Below, one piece after another: positions 1 through 5,297 of a DNA stretch of 11,493 nt. The DNA comes from Lentisphaerota bacterium (GTDB taxonomy: Bacteria; Verrucomicrobiota; Lentisphaeria; Oligosphaerales; PUNB01): positions 1 to 11,493 of the forward strand of contig PUNB01000166.1 in NCBI GenBank assembly GCA_003552565.1, in the 5' to 3' direction. How positions within the stretch are numbered: the stretch's first letter is position 1; every line of letters starts with the position of its first letter. A program made the position numbers and the translations under genes. The notes below the pieces were generated by a model. That model was not told where the DNA came from. It saw only the letters and a program-made list of their open reading frames with translations, and ran no database searches.

Positions 1-40
1 ACTTTGTCCCGAACCTGATTCCAAAGTCAAAAAAACACTG

Positions 41-60
41 GACAAGGTGCGAGACAAGGT
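41..60 (+). repeat. Dispersed repeat, GACAAGGTGCGAGACAAGGT family
   Basis: The 20-base sequence GACAAGGTGCGAGACAAGGT recurs at 11461-11480 with 19 of 20 bases identical. Its core GTGCGAGACAAGG is also present at 1928-1940, and as a reverse complement at 11393-11405. It lies in noncoding DNA about 230 bases before the first gene. No function can be assigned. Confidence 0.6.
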
Positions 61-75
61 TTCATATGCCGCAAC

Positions 76-208
76 AAGTCTCACCCTCGGGGTATGTGTC
101 GCACCGCGCCGGTGGCGGGGCTTGTGTGAGACTCAAGGTTTCAGTGTTCAGGTGTCTCTGAAACCCGAAACCTGACACCAGAAACCAATCAAAAAGTCTC
201 ACCCTCGG
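76..208 (+). repeat. Pair of 15-base direct repeats AAGTCTCACCCTCGG
   Basis: AAGTCTCACCCTCGG occurs at 76-90 and again at 194-208, 118 bases apart, in the leader of the CBS/ATPase gene. Both copies are followed within about 25 bases by GTGTCG. Between them lies one copy of the 27-base dispersed repeat (130-156). This could be a duplicated regulatory site or part of the intergenic repeat mosaic; the sequence does not decide. Confidence 0.5.
130..156 (+). repeat. 27-base dispersed repeat, copy 1
   Basis: The 27 bases starting GACTCAAGGTTTCAG and ending TTCAGGTGTC are found as an exact reverse complement at 9448-9474. The bases just downstream (156-188) hold related words such as CTGAAACCCGAAACCTGACACC, in the opposite sense, so the region looks like a degenerate inverted array. 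It is noncoding. Confidence 0.75.
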
Positions 209-290
209 TGCATCAGGCGTGCATAGTGTCGTTGAGGATCCTGCATCAGAAGAAAATATCTGGCAGACGTGAAATTCAAAGGAAAAGAAC

Positions 291-1196
291 ATGGCTAACT
301 TTAACGAAAGACAAATTCGCTTTGTCCATGAGCTGATGTATCAGCTGAAAATCAAGGATGCCATGACCAGCTCGGTTATCACCTTTCCACCCACTGCCAG
401 CTTCCGGGAGATTCAGCTGTGCATGAAGAAAAAAAGGTTCTCAGGAACCCCTATTGTGGAAAACGACGAACTTGTCGGCATTGTCAGCATCGACGACATA
501 ATAACCGCTTTTGATGAAGAGTATATCGATGAACCTGTGCATTCCCACATGACCCGCAATGTTCATGCCATCCCCCAGAATTACTCCGTCATCGCCGCCT
601 CCAATATGTTTAACAAATACCAGTACGGCCGGCTGCCGGTGGTGGAAACTCCCAACAGTAAAAAGCTGGTCGGAATTCTTACTTTCGGAGATATTCTCTC
701 TTACCTGCTACTGCAGATGAACACCATCGCCGAAAGAATCGAGGAACAGGAGCAATCTTTTCACAAAAAAACGGAGACGGCCGGGGACCGGCTGTATTTC
801 GAACTGGCTCCGGATAATTTTGATATGGCCGGCGCTGCCTCCACCTCAACCAAAAAGCATCTGCAGAAAATGGGCATTCCTCCGCCGATAATACGCCGGG
901 TGGCGGTGATTTGCTATGAAGCGGAGATGAATGTCATCATCCACTCACTTGGCGGATATCTGGAAGTTGTCATTCAGGAAGATCGCATCAGGATACATGT
1001 GGAGGACGACGGCCCAGGCATTCCGGACCTGGAAAAAGCGCTGAGTCCCGGATACACAACCGCCAATGAAAAAATCCGCGCCCTCGGCTTCGGCGCCGGC
1101 ATGGGACTGGCGAACATAAAAAAAAGCGCCGATGATTTCTCCATTGACTCAACCATGGACAAAGGCACGAAAATTGAAGCCGTGGTGAACCTGTAA
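291..1196 (+). CDS. CBS-domain pair fused to GHKL/anti-sigma-type ATPase domain
   Basis: The 301-residue protein has two CBS repeats (about 21-75 and 83-143) and a C-terminal HATPase_c domain (about 166-301). The ATPase motifs are visible: an N-box-like EAEMN at 210-214, the G1 box DDGPGI at 239-244, and a glycine-rich GFGAGMGLANIK at 266-277. CBS pairs generally bind adenine nucleotides. ATPase domains of this small, RsbW-like type act as serine kinases or anti-sigma factors. There are no membrane segments, so it is cytosolic. I infer an energy-state sensor whose partner is unknown. AAAGGA at 278-283 supports the start. The DRTGG gene follows after 16 bases and is probably co-transcribed. 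In anaerobes such genes often sit in [FeFe]-hydrogenase/NuoE clusters, but no hydrogenase gene is in this window. The domain call is firm; the role is inferred. Confidence 0.88.
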   Translation: MANFNERQIRFVHELMYQLKIKDAMTSSVITFPPTASFREIQLCMKKKRFSGTPIVENDELVGIVSIDDIITAFDEEYIDEPVHSHMTRNVHAIPQNYSVIAASNMFNKYQYGRLPVVETPNSKKLVGILTFGDILSYLLLQMNTIAERIEEQEQSFHKKTETAGDRLYFELAPDNFDMAGAASTSTKKHLQKMGIPPPIIRRVAVICYEAEMNVIIHSLGGYLEVVIQEDRIRIHVEDDGPGIPDLEKALSPGYTTANEKIRALGFGAGMGLANIKKSADDFSIDSTMDKGTKIEAVVNL

Positions 1197-1212
1197 CAAA
1201 AGGATTAAAAAA

Positions 1213-1548
1213 ATGACTTTAGCCGATTTTTGCAGCCAGTTGGAACTCTGTCCCTTCGTTGTCTCCGACGACTCGGTGACGGTGCAAGGTGTCTACTGCG
1301 GCGATCTGTTGAGCGATGTCCTGGCGCACGCCGAAACCGGACATCTATGGCTGACGATCCAGAACCATGTCAATATCGTGGCGGTCGCTCAACTGCGAGA
1401 TGTGGCCTGTATCATCCTGGTCAACGACACCGCTCCCGACCCGCAAACCGTCACCAAAGCCCGCAACCTGGAAATAAATATCTGCGGCAGCTCCCGCACC
1501 TCCGCGGAATTATGCATGGAGATAGCCAAGAAAGGATTGCTGGATTAA
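1213..1548 (+). CDS. Small DRTGG-domain-like protein
   Basis: This 111-residue protein consists of a single compact domain resembling DRTGG proteins. The characteristic parts are GVYCGDLLSDVL near residues 26-37, followed by WLTIQNHVNIVAVA and the hydrophobic strand ACIILVND. DRTGG domains also occur in HPr kinase and phosphotransacetylase-associated proteins; stand-alone versions are of unknown biochemical function. It has no signal peptide or membrane segment. The start is supported by AAAAGGATT at 1199-1207. It directly follows the CBS/ATPase gene with a 16-base gap. The pair fits the sensor genes that accompany electron-bifurcating hydrogenases in Clostridia and Thermotogae, from general knowledge. 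A direct partnership of the two proteins is my inference. I assigned the family by pattern only, so it should be treated as probable. Confidence 0.75.
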   Translation: MTLADFCSQLELCPFVVSDDSVTVQGVYCGDLLSDVLAHAETGHLWLTIQNHVNIVAVAQLRDVACIILVNDTAPDPQTVTKARNLEINICGSSRTSAELCMEIAKKGLLD

Positions 1549-1580
1549 CGACCGGCGTTATGCCTCCTTCAGTCAAAGCA

Positions 1581-1603
1581 CTAGACCCTCCGCGAAAAGG
1601 GTC
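1581..1603 (+). repeat. CTAG-GACCC hairpin repeat, copy 1
   Basis: CTAGACCCTCCGCGAAAAGGGTC contains the inverted repeat GACCCT (1584-1589) and AGGGTC (1598-1603) around an 8-base loop. A near-identical version lies in reverse orientation at 1961-1981. Related versions are at 1803-1825 and 11210-11231. It begins 33 bases after the DRTGG stop codon and could form a short stem in that transcript, but no T-run follows directly. Confidence 0.6.
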
Positions 1604-1611
1604 CGAAGCGG

Positions 1612-1710
1612 AAAAATTGGTGAAAAATATCTTTTAACCCATCGGGCGAAACTGTTATTTTTTACAACTCTCTGTCGATAAGAACAATAATAAACTTTTC
1701 GCCAATTTTT
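1612..1710. repeat. 15-base inverted repeat with 69-base loop
   Basis: AAAAATTGGTGAAAA (1612-1626) pairs with TTTTCGCCAATTTTT (1696-1710). All 15 positions pair if one G-U is allowed. The enclosed 69 bases are AT-rich with no gene. The right arm ends in a T-run, so a transcript leaving the DRTGG gene could form a long, loose terminator-like structure here. This is only an inference. Confidence 0.45.
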
Positions 1711-1740
1711 TAACGGATTCAGGCTTAATCCAATTGGCCG

Positions 1741-1834
1741 CGGAACGCACAGCCACTTTCGAGCTTGTGAGCTCCGCAAAACCCTTTTCGCACGGGCTCA
1801 AGCTAGAGCCCGTCCGGAAAGTGGCAGTGTGCCG
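1741..1834. repeat. Long imperfect hairpin element
   Basis: The outer arms GCCACTTTC (1752-1760) and GAAAGTGGC (1817-1825) pair perfectly. Pairing continues outwards with small bulges to CGG at 1741 and CCG at 1834. Inside is a second hairpin, ACGGGCTC (1792-1799) with GAGCCCGT (1806-1813). The right half (1803-1825) matches the CTAG-GACCC repeat family. The central CCCTTTTCGC...CAAGCTAG stretch (1782-1806) matches 1964-1988 at 21 of 25 bases. Confidence 0.6.
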
Positions 1835-1851
1835 AATTTGTGCTGAAAAAA

Positions 1852-1941
1852 ACCTTGTCTCTAATCCGCCTCAGGCGGATCCCGAACCTTGTCTAGTTTT
1901 CTTTCGATTTCTCATTTTTTGGACTAAGTGCGAGACAAGGT
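1852..1941 (+). repeat. Two-block repeat with palindromic core, copy 1
   Basis: Block one (1852-1881) begins ACCTTGTCTC and contains the palindrome ATCCGCCTCAGGCGGAT (1864-1880). Block two (1921-1941) is GGACTAAGTGCGAGACAAGG plus T. The same two blocks occur in the same order on the minus strand at 11393-11468, separated by a spacer of unrelated sequence. Block two also matches the GACAAGG family at 41-60. Confidence 0.6.
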
Positions 1942-1960
1942 GAGCACAAAATTATGTCGT

Positions 1961-1988
1961 GACCCCTTTTCGCGGAGGGTCAAGCTAG
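1961..1988 (-). repeat. CTAG-GACCC hairpin repeat, copy 3
   Basis: GACCCCTTTTCGCGGAGGGTC (1961-1981) followed by CAAGCTAG is the reverse complement of the element at 1581-1603 with a one-base insertion. Its ends GACCC and GGGTC form a short stem. The 25 bases 1964-1988 match 1782-1806 in direct orientation at 21 positions. Confidence 0.6.
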
Positions 1989-2048
1989 TCCGTCAGCACG
2001 GTACCATACCCCAAAGAATAAACCAAGGGAAAACTTGGGGCGAATCAC

Positions 2049-2141
2049 CCAGCCAAACTGCCTGAGTTCCGCCTTCAGGCGGCAGTTGCAGCGAGCTTCC
2101 AGCGAGCGGGCGCAAAATCTATTAAGACTCGGCGGATTCCG
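2049..2141 (+). repeat. 87-base intergenic element, copy 1
   Basis: Bases 2055-2141 match the reverse complement of 9354-9439 at about 79 of 87 positions, with one single-base gap. The first 39 bases (2049-2087) also match 9276-9314 in direct orientation with one mismatch. The element contains the palindrome CCGCCTTCAGGCGG (2069-2082) and a GCAGCGAGCTTCCAGCGAGC segment with an internal near-repeat of GCGAGC. It ends 47 bases before the 3' end of the patatin gene. It is noncoding and resembles REP or small non-autonomous repeats in style. Confidence 0.75.
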
Positions 2142-2188
2142 AAGCAGAAACACCGAGTGACGAAAGCGGGCGACGATTGGGACGCGCT

Positions 2189-3073
2189 TTACTCGTAATC
2201 CGCGGATTCGTCAAGAAAACGCTTCGCCGCCTCGTAGCCGGCTTCAATGCCGCTTTCGGATTTATTAAAATCAAAGGTCGATATAGAAGCCACCTCCGGC
2301 CTGATCAAATAATCACAGGGATCCACTCGCAGCCTTGACTCAGTCAAATGCTTCTGGGCAATCATATTGCCGGCGACAGCGACTTCCCACATATTCGGAA
2401 TCCGCCGCTTTCCAGGCCCTTTTCCGCCAAACGGCAATTTCCGCTTTCGTACGCCAACGGCAGTTTTCCGTCGACAAGCAACCTCCTCTTGAGTGTACAG
2501 ACAGGTCTGCCAATTCAAGTCCACGCCGACAACTTTATCCGCCCCCATTTTTCTTACCGCTTCAACCGGCATAGGGTCCGCCAGTCCGCCGTCAATCAGC
2601 AGACGATGATCCACTCGCACCGGTTCAAACAATCCTGGAATGGATATACTGGCGCGAACCGCCTGGGTCAGGCTGCCGCTTCTCAGGACCAAACGTTCAC
2701 CAGTACGCACATCAGCCGCTACGGCGGCAAATGGAAGTATCATATCCTCTATCATCGCGTTGCCGAAACTGCGGCGCAGAAATTCGCTCACTTTCCGCCC
2801 CGCCACTATCCCCCTTTTCGACCAGGATAAATCAAAAAAGCCGAGCGCCTTGCGCTTCCCGAAAGTCATGGCCATATCCTCTAATATCCCCAGCTTATCC
2901 ACACAGAAAAAAGCTCCCGTGAAAGCGCCGATACTGGTGCCGGCGACATAGTCGATATTTATATCCGCCTCGCGGAAGGCCCGCAGGACACCGACATGCG
3001 CCCAGCCGCGGGCCGCGCCGCCGCTGAGCGCCAGCCCGATTTTACCAGTGCTCAATGCTTCTTTCATTTTCAT
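2189..3073 (-). CDS. Patatin-like phospholipase (RssA/NTE family)
   Basis: The 294-residue protein is a patatin-fold serine acyl hydrolase. The oxyanion-hole motif GGAARG is at 18-23, the nucleophile elbow GTSIG at 45-49 has Ser47, and the catalytic aspartate is Asp161 in DGG, completing the Ser-Asp dyad. Such enzymes hydrolyse acyl ester bonds of phospholipids or lysophospholipids; the true substrate here is unknown. There is no clear signal peptide, so a cytosolic or membrane-associated location is likely. A basic stretch around 200-224 (RRKTAVGVRKRK and KGPGKRR) might contact membranes or could be a disordered insert. The start is supported by AAGGATT seven bases upstream; a second ATG two codons in is possible. 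It is transcribed alone, divergently from hisC. The family assignment is secure, the physiological role is not. Confidence 0.92.
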   Translation of the reverse strand: MKMKEALSTGKIGLALSGGAARGWAHVGVLRAFREADINIDYVAGTSIGAFTGAFFCVDKLGILEDMAMTFGKRKALGFFDLSWSKRGIVAGRKVSEFLRRSFGNAMIEDMILPFAAVAADVRTGERLVLRSGSLTQAVRASISIPGLFEPVRVDHRLLIDGGLADPMPVEAVRKMGADKVVGVDLNWQTCLYTQEEVACRRKTAVGVRKRKLPFGGKGPGKRRIPNMWEVAVAGNMIAQKHLTESRLRVDPCDYLIRPEVASISTFDFNKSESGIEAGYEAAKRFLDESADYE

Positions 3074-3347
3074 TTTAGAATCCTTTTTTGTCGGTTAAGT
3101 GTATCCAGCAAGGGTGACGGTTAAAAAAAGCGATTAAGGGGCGCACCCGTCTTCCCTAATCTTTCGTCATAATCTTTCGCCTTAATCCAGGAGGAACATT
3201 GAAATACTTTGCGACATTGTATAAAAGTACCCATGACTGAAGGATTACAATTAATCAGGTTAAACCCGTTGCCTGGATATATTATGAAGATATAGTACAT
3301 TCTGAAAACACATACGCCACCTGACCACACCGGAAGATTCCAAAATC
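3074..3347. promoter_or_regulatory. Divergent patatin/hisC intergenic region
   Basis: This 274-base region must hold the promoters of both genes. On the minus strand it carries the AAGGATT ribosome-binding site of the patatin gene. It contains two copies of TAATCTTTCG, at 3157-3166 and 3170-3179, spaced by 13 bases, which could be an operator or a chance tandem. A strong AGGAGG at 3189-3194 precedes a TTG-started frame of only 13 codons (3199-3240). I do not call that frame a gene. No T-box, riboswitch or histidine-rich leader peptide is visible. Confidence 0.5.
3269..3296 (+). promoter_or_regulatory. Candidate hisC promoter
   Basis: TTGCCT at 3269-3274 and TATAGT at 3291-3296 are separated by 16 bases and resemble sigma-70 -35 and -10 boxes. 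They would give an untranslated leader of about 45 bases before hisC. A second candidate with a poorer spacer is TTGAAA (3199-3204) with TATAAA (3220-3225). These are pattern matches only. Confidence 0.35.
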
Positions 3348-4451
3348 ATGATTGATAAGCGTGCATCAAAATATTCATTTGTCGGAGTCGAGTTGCCGCC
3401 CGTGGTTCGACGGAACATTCGGTCGATGGCCGGTTACAAACCGGGAGAACAACCGCCGCCCGGCTCCATGATAAAACTTAACACGAACGAAAACCCCTAT
3501 CCTCCTTCGCCCCTGGTGGAGGAAACTTGGCGGAACCTGGACTATGCCAAGCTGCGGACCTATCCGGACCCGCAGGCTCAGGCGCTGCGGCGGACGGCCG
3601 CCGAAAAATTCGGTTTGAAGCCGGAACAGATTATCGCCGGCAACGGGTCCGACGACCTGCTGACCATCGGTGTCAGAACCTTGGTCGACCAAGGCGAAGG
3701 TTTGGCCTACACCGATCCCAGCTATTCCCTTTACCCTGTTCTCGGCCGCATTCAAGGAGCCCGGGGAATACCGGTGGCTTTGGGCAGTGATTTTCAACTG
3801 CCGCCACGCCTGCAGAAGACAATTGCCGATGTGCCCCTGCTTATGCTGGCCCGGCCTAACGCCCCCACCGGCACCACTTTTCCCCTCGAGCGTATACGAC
3901 AGTTGTGCCGGAAATTTAGAGGTGTTGTCTGGATTGATGAAGCCTATGCCGATTTCGCCGAGGACAACTGCCTCGAATTAATTGATGAATTTCCCAATGT
4001 AGTAATCTCGCGCAGCCTGTCGAAAAGTTACTCACTCGCCGGAATGCGAGTCGGCCTGGCTTTCGCCCGCAGCGGACTGATAGAAGAAATGATGAAGGTG
4101 AAAGACTCTTACAATCTATCACTTCCGGCTCAGAAACTGGGAGAAGCGGCTTTGCGGGATGAGGAATACATGCAGAACAACATAAAGCTCATCAAGGCTG
4201 AAAGGGAAAAAACAAGCCGCGCTTTAACCGAATTCGGCTTCACAGTTCTGCCTTCACAGGCTAATTTCATTTTCACCAGGCCGCCTCTGCCGGCAAATGA
4301 ATATATGGAGGAACTGCGTCAGCGCTCGATTCTCATCCGCCACTTCGCCGGAGAGCGCACTGGAGATTTTGTCCGCATCACCATCGGGCAGCCGGAAGAG
4401 ATGCGTCTGTTACTGGAGGCCACGAAGGATATCATTCGCAAAATGACATGA
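3348..4451 (+). CDS. hisC: Histidinol-phosphate aminotransferase
   Basis: This 367-residue fold-type I PLP aminotransferase matches HisC in length and motifs. HisC transfers an amino group from glutamate to imidazole-acetol phosphate, giving L-histidinol phosphate. Visible are LNTNENPYPPSP at 44-55, YPDPQAQALR at 72-81, GNGSDDLL at 98-105, PNAPTGT at 170-176 (Asn171), DEAY at 197-200, and SLSKSYSLAGMR at 223-234. Lys226 should hold the PLP Schiff base and Arg234 should bind the phosphate. VRITIG near 342-347 carries Arg343 for the substrate carboxylate. GGAAG lies 11 bases before the start; HisC homology begins around residue 18, so a slightly shorter protein is possible. No other his gene is present. 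The stop codon overlaps the next start in ATGA, implying translational coupling. A paralogous aminotransferase acting on another amino acid cannot be excluded. Confidence 0.9.
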   Translation: MIDKRASKYSFVGVELPPVVRRNIRSMAGYKPGEQPPPGSMIKLNTNENPYPPSPLVEETWRNLDYAKLRTYPDPQAQALRRTAAEKFGLKPEQIIAGNGSDDLLTIGVRTLVDQGEGLAYTDPSYSLYPVLGRIQGARGIPVALGSDFQLPPRLQKTIADVPLLMLARPNAPTGTTFPLERIRQLCRKFRGVVWIDEAYADFAEDNCLELIDEFPNVVISRSLSKSYSLAGMRVGLAFARSGLIEEMMKVKDSYNLSLPAQKLGEAALRDEEYMQNNIKLIKAEREKTSRALTEFGFTVLPSQANFIFTRPPLPANEYMEELRQRSILIRHFAGERTGDFVRITIGQPEEMRLLLEATKDIIRKMT

Positions 4452-5254
4452 ATCACCGCAACCGTCAGGAAAAACCACAACGCCGAAAACACCAGCATCC
4501 GGAGTCAACGAAGCGCATGCGCATTGCCCGTTTTCTGGCGGCCGCCGGGGTCGATTCACGAAGACACTGTGAGAAACTGCTGAGAACCCGAAAGATCACC
4601 ATAAACGGCCATATTGTCACTGATCCTGCCCTCACTGTTGATCCAGAGAAAGACAGAGTGGAGATGGACCAGCAAACCCTGCGGCTGCCTTCCTCGGTCT
4701 ATCTGCTGGTCAACAAACCGCCTGGAGTAACCTGTTCCAGCCAAGATCGCCACGCCGACAGACTGATTACGGAACTGCTGCCCGAAGATTACGGCCGGCT
4801 GTTCACAGTCGGCCGACTAGACCGCGAAAGTGAAGGCCTGATAATCTGCACCAACGATGGAGATTTCGCCCACCTGATCAGCCATCCCCGCTATGGTTTG
4901 AAAAAGATTTATCACGTCTCAGTGCAGAACCGAGTCGACCGCCGGACGCTTCAACGGCTCAACCAGGGAACAGTCAGCAAAAAAGAAAAACTTCAGCCGG
5001 TCGAAGTACGTTACGTTAAAGGAGGAGAAAGCAAACAGCTGGAATTTGTTTTGAGCGAAGGGAAATATCGGGAGGTGCGGCGGCTTTGCGCGGCGGCCAA
5101 CCTGCAAATCGAACAGCTGCAGCGTGTCGCCATCGGTCCCCTTCGCGATTCTCAATTAAAACCCGGTCAGTGGCGACAGCTTTCAAACACCGAAATCAGC
5201 TCTCTCCTGAAAGCCTGTGGGGCAGCTTCCAGATTTTCTAATAAATCCACATAA
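4448..5254 (+). CDS. RsuA/RluB-family rRNA pseudouridine synthase
   Basis: The 268-residue protein has a basic N-terminal tail (1-24), an S4 RNA-binding domain (about 25-70, MRIARFLAAAGVDSRRHCE) and a pseudouridine synthase domain (about 84-245). Motif II, GRLDRESEGL, gives the catalytic Asp125. KKIYHV follows at 152-157 and the late motif EGKYREVRR at 205-213. Such enzymes isomerise specific uridines in 16S or 23S rRNA. I infer a target near the peptidyl-transferase centre (RluB-like) or in 16S rRNA (RsuA-like), but the sequence does not separate these, so no symbol is given. The start codon overlaps the hisC stop by four bases. A second Met at residue 24 sits right at the S4 domain and could be an internal start, but the overlap favours the first ATG. 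mutS follows after 43 bases. Confidence 0.9.
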   Translation: MNHRNRQEKPQRRKHQHPESTKRMRIARFLAAAGVDSRRHCEKLLRTRKITINGHIVTDPALTVDPEKDRVEMDQQTLRLPSSVYLLVNKPPGVTCSSQDRHADRLITELLPEDYGRLFTVGRLDRESEGLIICTNDGDFAHLISHPRYGLKKIYHVSVQNRVDRRTLQRLNQGTVSKKEKLQPVEVRYVKGGESKQLEFVLSEGKYREVRRLCAAANLQIEQLQRVAIGPLRDSQLKPGQWRQLSNTEISSLLKACGAASRFSNKST

Positions 5255-5297
5255 CTGATATGATCATTAAGCAGCCAAAAAACCAACCGATCTTAAA

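Larger units (their letters stand above)
1549..2188. other. 640-base gene-free region rich in inverted repeats
   Basis: No credible coding region lies here. The region contains a 15-base inverted repeat (1612-1710), three CTAG-GACCC hairpin elements (1581-1603, 1741-1834, 1961-1988), a two-block repeat also found at the right end of the window (1852-1941), and an 87-base element also found near 9400 (2055-2141). It separates the DRTGG gene from the 3' end of the patatin gene, which points towards it, so transcripts from both sides converge here. No classical hairpin plus T-run terminator is obvious. Confidence 0.7.

Noticed and set aside
62..292. 76-codon minus-strand frame in the leader of the CBS gene
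   Set aside because: It runs through the repeats at 76-208 and its protein has no recognisable features. It is likely chance coding.
1230..1637. 135-codon open frame on the + strand overlapping the DRTGG gene
   Set aside because: It is a +2 shadow of 1213-1548 with Arg-rich, low-complexity protein and no family features. The 1213 frame has a good ribosome-binding site and a recognisable domain.
1734..1943. 69-codon frame in the repeat region
   Set aside because: It lies across hairpin repeats found elsewhere in noncoding DNA and has no protein features.
1549..2188. CRISPR array
   Set aside because: The repeats here are of different families, irregularly spaced and in both orientations, with no uniform repeat-spacer unit and no cas gene nearby.
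2348..2830. 160-codon + strand frame inside the patatin gene
   Set aside because: It is antisense to a clear patatin gene whose catalytic motifs are intact. The predicted product is Arg/His/Ser-rich shadow sequence.
3121..3330. 69-codon minus-strand frame between the patatin gene and hisC
   Set aside because: It has no recognisable domain and no convincing ribosome-binding site, and it covers the region where both divergent promoters should lie.
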